Shown here one piece after another: positions 1 to 5,359 of a stretch of DNA of 5,359 bases; within the stretch, counting starts at the first letter, position 1; each line of letters starts with the position of its first letter. The DNA is taken from assembly GCA_017998555.1 (NCBI GenBank), contig JAGOCU010000175.1:1-5359 (forward strand), read 5' to 3'. The notes below the pieces were generated by a model, which saw nothing but the letters and a program-made list of their open reading frames with translations, ran no database searches and was not told the origin of the DNA. The translations under genes and the position numbers were made by a program. The DNA is from Thermoflexales bacterium (GTDB taxonomy: Bacteria > Chloroflexota > Anaerolineae > J036 > Brachytrichaceae).

Positions 1-289
1 CGACTGTCGCGTCGTCGCCGATGCTGATGTCCTGGGGGAAGAAGATATCCAGGGTCACGCCCAGGCCAACCGCCGCATACGGGGCGATCCTGGCCCCGGT
101 CAGGCGCAGGAAGAAGCGCTTGATCCCAAAGCCTGGCGCGAAGCGGGAGGCGTAAATGCACAACGCATTGAACGCCACCCTGAGCGTCCCGCCGGTCACC
201 TGCGGGAAATACCATAGGGCCGCGCGCGGGCCGGCGGCAGGGTAGGTGACGCAGCGCGCCTTGCGGGTCGAGGTGGGGGGGAGTTCCAT
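1..289 (-). CDS. Hexapeptide-repeat (left-handed beta-helix) acyltransferase, YvoF-like, 5' part only
   Basis: The minus strand reads open from an ATG at 289-287 to the window edge, giving 96 residues of an N-terminus; the C-terminal part is missing. Residues 16-26 (YPAAGPRAALW) and 40-64 (an N-x-L-x-IY core, then R, P and K positions) lead into hexapeptide-type repeats from about residue 65, including GLGVTLDIFFPQDISIGD at 75-92. The LDIFFP..I.IGD signature is characteristic, from memory, of the maltose/galactoside O-acetyltransferase superfamily and particularly of the YvoF-type putative acetyltransferases, whose N-termini also begin about 15 residues before the YP..GP..ALW segment; that supports this start. 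Such enzymes transfer an acyl group, usually from acetyl-CoA, to a sugar or similar acceptor and act as cytosolic trimers. The acceptor cannot be told here, and the catalytic His would lie beyond the edge. There is no convincing Shine-Dalgarno before the ATG. The gene is divergent from the GH127 gene, with 23 bases between starts. Confidence 0.8.
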   Translation of the reverse strand, partial: MELPPTSTRKARCVTYPAAGPRAALWYFPQVTGGTLRVAFNALCIYASRFAPGFGIKRFFLRLTGARIAPYAAVGLGVTLDIFFPQDISIGDDATV

Positions 290-298
290 GCGGTCGAT

Positions 299-306
299 GG
301 GGTGAT
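299..306 (+). promoter_or_regulatory. Ribosome binding site of the GH127 gene
   Basis: GGGGTGAT matches seven of eight bases of the anti-SD complement GAGGTGAT and sits six bases before the ATG at 313. A second in-frame ATG at 322 would be 15 bases away, which is too far, so this site decides the start in favour of 313. Confidence 0.6.
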
Positions 307-310
307 GATA
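305..310 (-). promoter_or_regulatory. Candidate -10 element (TATCAT) for the acyltransferase gene
   Basis: On the minus strand TATCAT (five of six to TATAAT) lies exactly 15 bases before the ATG at 289. Transcription would then begin only about 8-9 bases before the start codon, in keeping with the lack of a Shine-Dalgarno. No good -35 hexamer is visible at the usual distance, so this is weak. The same hexamer at the same distance precedes the gene at 2218. Confidence 0.25.
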
Positions 311-312
311 CG

Positions 313-2196
313 ATGATTTCCATGCGCGCTCTGACCCCCGTACCCCATACCCAAGTGAGGCTGACCGACTCATTCTGGGCGCCTCGCATCCAACGCAACC
401 GCGACGTGACGATTCCGCATGTGCGCAAGATGCTGGCCGGGACCGGCCGGCTCGACGCGCTGGACCTGAACTGGCGCCTGGGCATGCCCAACCGCCCGCA
501 CCACTTCTGGGATTCGGACAACGCCAAGTGGATCGAGGCGGCCAGCCTGTCGCTGGCGACCCATCCCGATCCGGCCCTCGAGGCGGATCTGGACGCCATC
601 ATCGCCCAGTACGCCCGGCTGCAGCACCCCAGCGGGTATGTCAACAGCTACTTCCAGGGCATCGACCCGAGCAAGCGCTGGACCAACCTGCGCGACGCGC
701 ACGAGATGTATTGCGCCGGACATCTGATGGAGGCTGCTGTCGCCCACTTTGAGGCGACCGGAAAGCGCAACCTGTTGGACATCGTAACCCGTCAGGCCGA
801 CCACATCGCCTCGCTGTTCGGGTGGGGGGCGAGCCAGCGGCGCGGGTATTGCGGGCACGAGGAGATCGAGCTGGCCCTGGTCAAGCTCGCCCGCGCGACC
901 GGAGAGCCGCGTCACTTCGCACTGGCCAAGTATTTCGTCGACGCGCGCGGGGGGCGACCCCACTACTACGAAATGGAGGCCAAGGCCCGCGGCGACGATC
1001 CGCGGGCGTATTGGGCCAAGACCTACGAATACGTGCAGGCCCACAAACCGCTGCGCGAGCAGACCGAGGTCGTCGGCCACGCCGTCCGGGCCATGTATCT
1101 GTACTCGGGCGCGACTGATGTCGCGACCGAGAGCGGCGACGCGGGTCTATTCGCCACCCTCGAGGGATTGTGGCAGCACCTCGCCTCGACCCGCCTGTTC
1201 GTCACAGGCGGGCTGGGCACCTCGGGCAGCAACGAGGGCTTTACCAGGGACTACGACTTGCCAGACGAGGAGGCCTATGCCGAGACTTGCGCGGCGATCG
1301 GCCTGGTGCTGTGGTGCCATCGCATGCTGCAGGTGGCGGGTGACTCCAAGTACGCCGACCTGATGGAGCGTGCCCTGTACAACGGTTTTTTGTCGGGCAT
1401 TTCGCTGGATGGGGCGGGTTTCTTCTACGAGAATCCGCTGGCCAGCCGGGGTCAGCACGCCCGCTTGCCCTGGTACGACTGCGCGTGTTGCCCGCCCAAC
1501 GTCGCCCGCATGCTTGCCGGGCTGAGCGGCTACACCCACTCGGTCAGCGAGGATGGGATCTCGGTGCACCTGTACGCCGCCGGCGTGGTCAGCGCGCGGG
1601 TGGCCAGCGCGCCCGTGACGTTGACGACGACGACCTGCTACCCATGGGATGGCGAGATCAACCTCTCGGTCGACGGGCAGGGCGAGTTTGCCTTGCGCCT
1701 ACGCCTGCCGGGCTGGTGCCAGCACTGGCGGCTCAGCGTCAATGACGTTCCGCTGGCGCTCGGGGCCGGGGTTGAGCTGCAGAACGGCTATCTCACGGTG
1801 CGCCGCGATTGGCGCCCGGGCGACCGAGTGGCTTTGCGGCTGGGGATGCCGGTCCGATTCACCCATCCCCATCCCGATATTCGGCAGATGGCTGGCCGGG
1901 TGGCGGTCGAGCGCGGGCCGCTGGTGTATTGCCTCGAGCAGGCCGATCACCCGGGCGAAGAGATCGAGCGCCTGGCCGTCGATGTCGGGCGGGGCGCTGC
2001 GGCGTTGACGGCAACGCATGAGCATGAGACGTTGGGCGGGGTGACGGTGCTACGGGGCGATGGACTGCGCCTCGCGCCACCGGCAGGGCTATACGCCACG
2101 TCGATCGCTCGCGAGTCCGCGCCGTTGACATTCATCCCCTACTACTCCTGGGCCAACCGCGGCAAGGGGGCGATGCGGGTGTGGGTGCGGGCCTGA
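313..2196 (+). CDS. GH127 (DUF1680) beta-L-arabinofuranosidase-type glycoside hydrolase
   Basis: A complete 627-residue protein, close to the usual length of the family (HypBA1 of Bifidobacterium is 658). The N-terminal (alpha/alpha)6 barrel spans about residues 15-405 and the beta-sandwich region about 406-627. Recognisable family segments are FWDSDNAKWIEAA (65-77), the GHEEIELALVK block (181-191), EVVGHAVRAMYLY (252-264), GFTRDYDLPDEEAYAETCA (309-327) and CACCPPNVARML (390-401). By comparison with HypBA1, E308 corresponds to the acid/base E322; E324, C326, C392 and C393 correspond to the zinc ligands E338, C340, C417 and C418, with C392 as the cysteine nucleophile. The 16- and 2-residue spacings agree. 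The family removes non-reducing beta-L-arabinofuranose, with retention, from plant glycoprotein or pectin glycans; some members take other deoxy or branched sugars. There is no signal peptide, so it is probably cytosolic and acts on imported oligosaccharides. The start at 313 is chosen from the Shine-Dalgarno at 299-306. No transporter or arabinose pathway gene is visible nearby, so the exact substrate is open. Confidence 0.93.
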   Translation: MISMRALTPVPHTQVRLTDSFWAPRIQRNRDVTIPHVRKMLAGTGRLDALDLNWRLGMPNRPHHFWDSDNAKWIEAASLSLATHPDPALEADLDAIIAQYARLQHPSGYVNSYFQGIDPSKRWTNLRDAHEMYCAGHLMEAAVAHFEATGKRNLLDIVTRQADHIASLFGWGASQRRGYCGHEEIELALVKLARATGEPRHFALAKYFVDARGGRPHYYEMEAKARGDDPRAYWAKTYEYVQAHKPLREQTEVVGHAVRAMYLYSGATDVATESGDAGLFATLEGLWQHLASTRLFVTGGLGTSGSNEGFTRDYDLPDEEAYAETCAAIGLVLWCHRMLQVAGDSKYADLMERALYNGFLSGISLDGAGFFYENPLASRGQHARLPWYDCACCPPNVARMLAGLSGYTHSVSEDGISVHLYAAGVVSARVASAPVTLTTTTCYPWDGEINLSVDGQGEFALRLRLPGWCQHWRLSVNDVPLALGAGVELQNGYLTVRRDWRPGDRVALRLGMPVRFTHPHPDIRQMAGRVAVERGPLVYCLEQADHPGEEIERLAVDVGRGAAALTATHEHETLGGVTVLRGDGLRLAPPAGLYATSIARESAPLTFIPYYSWANRGKGAMRVWVRA

Positions 2197-2217
2197 TATC
2201 ATCCGTTTGACAAACCC
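2194..2217 (+). promoter_or_regulatory. AT-rich gap with two small palindromes and a candidate -10
   Basis: The 21 bases between the GH127 stop and the ATPase start, plus the stop itself, are distinctly AT-rich against the GC-rich surroundings. They contain TGATATCA (2194-2201, perfect 8-base palindrome overlapping the stop codon) and GTTTGACAAAC (2205-2215, perfect 5-base arms around one central A). TATCAT at 2197-2202 resembles a -10 element and is 15 bases before the ATG at 2218. No -35 hexamer is visible at about 2174-2179, and no Shine-Dalgarno precedes the ATG. No terminator hairpin with a T tract is present. The gap could hold a short-leader promoter or an operator for the ATPase pair, but chance is not excluded. 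Confidence 0.3.
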
Positions 2218-3786
2218 ATGTCCCCCGATCCGCCGCCCCTGCTGGCCTGGCTCTCGGACGCGCTCAATGTCGGCGTGCGGCCCGCGCCGCTCGCCGGTAT
2301 CGATGACGCCACTGCCTGGCTGGTTGATCTGTCGCGCTTTCGCCTGCGCCTGGGCGAGCGTACGCCGTGGATTCATCTGCCCGTTGCAACCGTTAAGCGA
2401 CTGGGCGCCGGCCAGGTCAAACGCCTGCTCGACGACATCGCGGTCGCACAGGGCTGGCATCGGCGCAACCTGATCGCCCAGATCGACGGCGATGGGTCAG
2501 ACCTGGGCGTACTGTGCCGGGCTGAGATCCAACCGCCCCTGATTCTGGATCGGACCGCGCAGGAGCGCATCCGGGCGGGCCCGCCCAACTCCAACGCCCT
2601 CATCGCCGAGATCAGCCTGCAGGCCCCGATCTCGGCCCTCGCTCCGTATGAAACCTCGCGGCCCGTCCTCGCCGAACAGTTCTTTGGCCGCGAACGCGAG
2701 CTGCGCCAAATCCACAACAACGCCAATACCAGCTTTCTCATCCTGGGCAATCGCCGGATGGGCAAGACCTCGTTGGCCCGGGAGGCGCTGCGCCAGGCCG
2801 CCCGCCGCTCACCCAACCCCGAGGCGCTGCGCTACTTCGATTGTTCGGTCTTCGCCGATCGGAACGAGTTCTATGCCGATCTCGTGCGCGAGCTGGACGG
2901 CCCGCGCGAGGTGGGGCGGGTGTTCGAGGACCGAACCTTTTCGATGCAGACCTTCCTGCAGCGGGTTTTTCGCGCCAAACGTGAGAAACTCATGCTTGTG
3001 CTGGACGAGGTGGACAAACTCCTGGAGTGGGACCGCCGGGATGGCTGGGCGGCTGTCTCAATGCTGCGGGCGGTGTCCAACTCGTCTGTGGCCCTGGCTC
3101 AGACCGACGGCCCGGGCGCCGACCGGGATGAGCGCCAGCCGCTGCGCGTCATCATGGCGGGTTTCCGCCTGGCTCAGAAATATGCCGCGGATCGCGAGAC
3201 GCCCCTGTTCAACTTCGTCACCCCCATCAGGGTCACCAACTTCGATCTGGGCGAGACCGAGCACATCGTCCTCGATCCGTTCCTCAACCTCGGCCTCACC
3301 GTCGTCGATCGATCGGCAGTCGTGGGCGCCATCCACCGCGAGACCGGCGGCCAGCCCAACCTCATCCAGCACTACTGCGCCTATATCCTGCGCCGCCTCG
3401 AGCAACTCGGCCGCCGGGATGTCACGCCCGAGCTGGTGAACGAGGCGACCGAGGACACTGCCATTCGCGAGCGGGTCGCGGTCGAGCTCATGATGAATTC
3501 GTCGAACCTCGAGCAATTCATCGTCTTCAGCTATCTGCAGAATCGCTGGGGCAAGAACGGCCACGACCGCTTCACCGCGGCCGACGCCGACGCGTGGCTC
3601 GAGCAGCGCGGCGCGCAGGCGTACCGGGTCGACATCGAGGCCGCCCTGACCGCGCTCGAGACTACCGGGTTCCTGTCCCGTCAGGGGCGAACCTACGCCT
3701 TTGCTTACGCCGGGCTGCCCCGGGCCCTGAGCCAGAGCTATGACGCGCGCTATCAGCTCGGAAAGATCCTGAAGGAGGGACTCTGA
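2218..3786 (+). CDS. AAA/STAND-type P-loop ATPase with uncharacterised N-terminal domain and C-terminal winged helix
   Basis: A complete 522-residue protein, probably cytosolic, with no signal peptide or membrane segment. Residues 1-145 form an N-terminal alpha/beta region I do not recognise, followed by a linker (about 138-155, ISALAPYETSRPVLAEQ). The ATPase core then shows a GRE-type box FGRERELR (156-163), Walker A GNRRMGKT (177-184), Walker B LMLVLDEVD (258-266, with D263 and E264), a sensor-1-like strand RVIMAGFR (310-317) and GGQPNLIQHYC (377-387), the GGxP motif of Orc1/Cdc6-like and archaeal-ATPase-like families. Residues about 428-505 look like a winged helix. This is the layout of regulatory or conflict-related STAND/AAA_16-type ATPases. 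All key ATPase residues are present, so hydrolysis is likely. The start at 2218 is the first possible one after an in-frame stop at 2194-2196, but it has no Shine-Dalgarno. The stop overlaps the next gene's start. The cellular role is unknown; the partner ATPase downstream is the best clue. Confidence 0.87.
   Translation: MSPDPPPLLAWLSDALNVGVRPAPLAGIDDATAWLVDLSRFRLRLGERTPWIHLPVATVKRLGAGQVKRLLDDIAVAQGWHRRNLIAQIDGDGSDLGVLCRAEIQPPLILDRTAQERIRAGPPNSNALIAEISLQAPISALAPYETSRPVLAEQFFGRERELRQIHNNANTSFLILGNRRMGKTSLAREALRQAARRSPNPEALRYFDCSVFADRNEFYADLVRELDGPREVGRVFEDRTFSMQTFLQRVFRAKREKLMLVLDEVDKLLEWDRRDGWAAVSMLRAVSNSSVALAQTDGPGADRDERQPLRVIMAGFRLAQKYAADRETPLFNFVTPIRVTNFDLGETEHIVLDPFLNLGLTVVDRSAVVGAIHRETGGQPNLIQHYCAYILRRLEQLGRRDVTPELVNEATEDTAIRERVAVELMMNSSNLEQFIVFSYLQNRWGKNGHDRFTAADADAWLEQRGAQAYRVDIEAALTALETTGFLSRQGRTYAFAYAGLPRALSQSYDARYQLGKILKEGL
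2746..2769 (+). other. Walker A (P-loop) of the first ATPase
   Basis: Codons 177-184 encode GNRRMGKT, a textbook GxxxxGK[ST] nucleotide-binding loop directly after a hydrophobic strand (FLIL, 173-176). The matching Walker B is encoded at 2989-3015 and the GGQP motif at 3346-3357. Confidence 0.93.
3772..3778 (+). promoter_or_regulatory. Strong ribosome binding site of the second ATPase gene
   Basis: AAGGAGG, a near-perfect Shine-Dalgarno, lies inside the last codons of the first ATPase gene, seven bases before the ATG at 3786. Together with the one-base TGATG overlap it fixes the start and indicates coupled translation. Confidence 0.85.
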
Positions 3787-5359
3787 TGCCCGGCCTCATC
3801 CCGGGGCGCATCCGCAGACCGCGCCGGGAGGACTCGTTTTTCGCGAACTCGCGATACATCAGCGATGTTGCTGACAAGGTCTACCGGCTTGCGCGGCGCG
3901 GGCAAGTCGTATTGCTGGTTGCCCCGCTGGGCTCGGGCAAGAGCGAGGTGCTGCGGGTCGTGGCGGAACGGGTCAGCGGCGAGCGTGGCTGTAAATCCGT
4001 CATCCTTGACATGGGCCGAGCGGATCCGCCCCGCACGCCCGCCGATTTCTGGCGCGACGTGGCGCTCAAGACGCGACCAGCTCCCGAAATCGTATCGATC
4101 GGTGGTCCGGCGGCGACCACCCTGCTTCGCGCGCACGCAACCGGAGGCCGTGATCACCTGGTCGTGCTGATCGACCATATCGAGCTTGTTGACGAGGACT
4201 GGTTGTTCAATGAGCTGCGCGCCGCCGTTGAGCGAAGCGCCTCAGGCGAGGGCCAGGGCGGAACCGTCACGGTTGTCGTCGCCAGCACCGAGGCCTTGTC
4301 GTATCGCCTTTTTCGCCCGACCTCGCCGTTTCACGGGATCAGCCAGACCGTGACGATGGCGGAATGCCCGGACGAAGTCCGGCGAGCCTTCTGGACCGAG
4401 CGGTTGCGATCCATCCGGCAGCCTCGCCGGGATGAACTCGTGGATGCTCTTGACGCGTTGTGCGCCGGCGATCCCTACCAGATCGAGGCGATGTCGGGTT
4501 TTCTGGCCGCCCAGACGCAGGGCGAGCGTCTCTCGATCGAGCGTATCGATGACGCGTTGCGGTCGGCCCGAGCCAATCCCGCCCGGGTCGCTCCCCTGCT
4601 GCGCCGGTATGGAGAGTTGATCGAGGCCGACCCCGCTACATTTGCCCTCGTCTTGCGGCTGCTCGACGACGAAGCGGTCATCCCCATCGGGGCGCCGTCC
4701 GAAGACGCGCTCGATCGGGATGGATACTGGCGCGGCATTTTTGCCCATGCGGGCGGCGCCTGGTCATTCCGAAGCGGGCTCACCGAGCGATTCTTCAGGC
4801 AGGAGTTCAAGAATCATCCGGAGCGCATCGCCGCCGCTCTGGTGCGGCACGGTGACTACGCGCGGGCCACCTTGACCCTGGCGCCGCGGCGGAATCGTTT
4901 TCGCGATGGTCAGAATGCGCTTGTTGCCACCATTGCGGCCTGGGTGAAGGCTGCCGCCAGCCCGAGCCAGGCCTGGCAGAATGCCGCTGAAGCGCTGAGC
5001 CTCTGTTTTGGCGCAAGCACCCGAGTTGTGCGTTATGCGCCATTTCGCCAGTTGCGGACCGAAGCGGGCGTGCGCTACTTCGAAGTGCATCCGGGCGAGC
5101 TGGAAACGCCGGTCTCAAGGCCGCTTGCGTTGGCGCTGCGCGAGGCTCATGATGAGCGGGTTGAGGCCGGCGCTGCCGGCGAGATCTGCCTGAAACCTGC
5201 GACCGGCTTGCCGATCGATGATGAGGACGACCCATCGGTCGTATTCCCCTTGAGCCTGGATGCGCAGCCGTATGGCGCCGTGATCATTCCGGTCAGCGCC
5301 TTCAGCCAGGCCGATGACGCCGGCGGCCATGCTCAACATGATCATGAGGACCGCTGGCA
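3786..5359 (+). CDS. Second P-loop ATPase with altered Walker B and GAF-like C-terminal domain, 3' end missing
   Basis: The frame is open from the ATG at 3786 to the right edge, giving 524 codons without a stop. The core starts at about residue 18: FFANSRYI (18-25) stands where the first ATPase has FFGRERELRQI, so the GRE box is degraded. Walker A is APLGSGKS (46-53). The Walker B strand LVVLID (125-130) is followed by H131, I132 and E133, so the usual acidic residue after D130 is a histidine. A sensor-1-like strand TVVVAST spans about 162-168 in gapped form, and GDPYQIE (228-234) matches the GGxP region. A winged helix is likely at about 278-342. Residues about 395-503 resemble a GAF domain, ending in the strand pair VVFPLSLDAQPYGAVIIP (485-502). 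The visible end is rich in His and Asp (510-522). No signal peptide or membrane segment is seen. The protein probably binds ATP; whether it hydrolyses it is uncertain. It overlaps the preceding gene by one base and is a likely functional partner. What follows the GAF-like part, perhaps an output domain, lies outside the window. Confidence 0.85.
   Translation, partial: MPGLIPGRIRRPRREDSFFANSRYISDVADKVYRLARRGQVVLLVAPLGSGKSEVLRVVAERVSGERGCKSVILDMGRADPPRTPADFWRDVALKTRPAPEIVSIGGPAATTLLRAHATGGRDHLVVLIDHIELVDEDWLFNELRAAVERSASGEGQGGTVTVVVASTEALSYRLFRPTSPFHGISQTVTMAECPDEVRRAFWTERLRSIRQPRRDELVDALDALCAGDPYQIEAMSGFLAAQTQGERLSIERIDDALRSARANPARVAPLLRRYGELIEADPATFALVLRLLDDEAVIPIGAPSEDALDRDGYWRGIFAHAGGAWSFRSGLTERFFRQEFKNHPERIAAALVRHGDYARATLTLAPRRNRFRDGQNALVATIAAWVKAAASPSQAWQNAAEALSLCFGASTRVVRYAPFRQLRTEAGVRYFEVHPGELETPVSRPLALALREAHDERVEAGAAGEICLKPATGLPIDDEDDPSVVFPLSLDAQPYGAVIIPVSAFSQADDAGGHAQHDHEDRW
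4968..5294 (+). other. GAF-like sensory domain coding region
   Basis: Codons 395-503 of the second ATPase begin with a helix (AWQNAAEALSLCFGA), then strands around RVVRYAPF and VRYFEVHP, a helix and an ICLKPA strand, and a final hairpin VFPLSLDAQPYGAVIIP. The 'PL..xxxxxG.(L/V)' hairpin near the end and the helix-strand-strand opening are typical of GAF domains, which bind small ligands or mediate dimers. No cofactor-binding residues can be named, and the assignment rests on fold-like pattern only. Confidence 0.5.

Larger units (their letters stand above)
290..312. promoter_or_regulatory. Very short divergent intergenic gap
   Basis: Only 23 bases separate the start codons of the minus-strand acyltransferase and the plus-strand glycosidase. 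Any promoter for either gene must therefore overlap the coding start of the other, or one gene must have an almost leaderless message. The gap holds the plus-strand Shine-Dalgarno (299-306) and a minus-strand TATCAT (305-310). No clear operator palindrome is visible in it. Confidence 0.6.

Noticed and set aside
370..1080. A 236-codon open frame on the minus strand inside the GH127 gene
   Set aside because: It lies opposite a gene with full family motifs; its product is a low-information Val/Gly/Arg/Leu-rich sequence with no recognisable domain. Long antisense frames are expected in GC-rich coding DNA.
1619..1636. Short ACG triplet run in the GH127 gene
   Set aside because: It simply encodes a Thr-rich strand of the beta-sandwich (residues 437-441) and is too short to be a meaningful repeat.
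2125..2130. A second TTGACA near the end of the GH127 gene
   Set aside because: There is no -10-like hexamer 16-18 bases downstream (CTGGGC region).
2207..2212. TTGACA, a perfect -35 consensus, just before the first ATPase start
   Set aside because: The -10 would have to fall near 2230-2235 inside the gene, where the sequence is GC-only, so a promoter from this hexamer would miss the start codon.
2194..2217. Possible stop-codon readthrough joining the GH127 protein to the first ATPase, since both are in the same frame
   Set aside because: The GH127 protein ends at the normal family C-terminus (PYYSWANRGKGAMRVWVR) and the ATPase has its own complete domain layout; no recoding signal is evident and same-frame neighbours occur one time in three.
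2648..3439. A 263-codon open frame on the plus strand in another frame of the first ATPase gene
   Set aside because: The product is Ser/Arg/Pro/Trp-rich low-complexity sequence, typical of an out-of-frame shadow, while the real frame carries all ATPase motifs.
3058..3564. A 168-codon open frame on the minus strand opposite the first ATPase
   Set aside because: No motif, no ribosome binding site noticed and complete overlap with a well-supported gene.
4242..4748. A 168-codon open frame on the minus strand opposite the second ATPase
   Set aside because: It overlaps the real frame, which has Walker A, the GDPYQIE motif and a strong ribosome binding site; the antisense product has no recognisable features.

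Overview
This window is GC-rich bacterial DNA, clearly well above 60% GC by eye, and densely coding. It holds one divergent gene on the minus strand and three tightly spaced genes on the plus strand, with no RNA genes, mobile elements, CRISPR arrays or long repeats that I can see. The protein types (a YvoF-like hexapeptide acyltransferase, a cytosolic GH127 glycosidase, and a pair of AAA/STAND-type ATPases with a GxxPY/GGQP-like motif and winged-helix tails) would fit a Chloroflexota-like or similar GC-rich environmental bacterium. That placement is an impression from protein style and not a demonstrated assignment.

Layout. Positions 1-289 (minus strand) carry the first 96 codons of a left-handed beta-helix acyltransferase that runs off the left edge. 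A 23-base gap (290-312) separates its start from the divergent plus-strand gene at 313-2196, a complete GH127 (DUF1680) beta-L-arabinofuranosidase with all the expected zinc/catalytic residues visible (E308, E324, C326, C392, C393). A 21-base AT-rich gap (2197-2217) follows. Then comes a 522-residue ATPase (2218-3786) with an uncharacterised N-terminal domain, a GRE box, Walker A, Walker B, a GGQP motif and a C-terminal winged helix. Its stop codon overlaps, by one base, the start of a second P-loop ATPase (3786 to the right edge, 524 codons visible, no stop reached). That second protein has an intact Walker A but an altered Walker B (D-H-I-E), a GDPYQIE motif, a probable winged helix and a C-terminal GAF-like fold.

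How they work together. The two ATPases are almost certainly translated from one message: the stop and start overlap as TGATG and a strong Shine-Dalgarno lies inside the end of the first gene. They look like distant relatives that have diverged into a probably active ATPase and a partner with unusual catalytic residues and a sensory-type C-terminus. This pair is the part of the window most likely to represent an undescribed system (signalling, regulation or biological conflict), but the sequence alone does not give its function and the operon continues beyond the window. The GH127 gene is a plausible catabolic enzyme for imported arabinofuranosides. Its closeness to the ATPase pair is probably positional, and the AT-rich gap between them may hold a promoter or operator.
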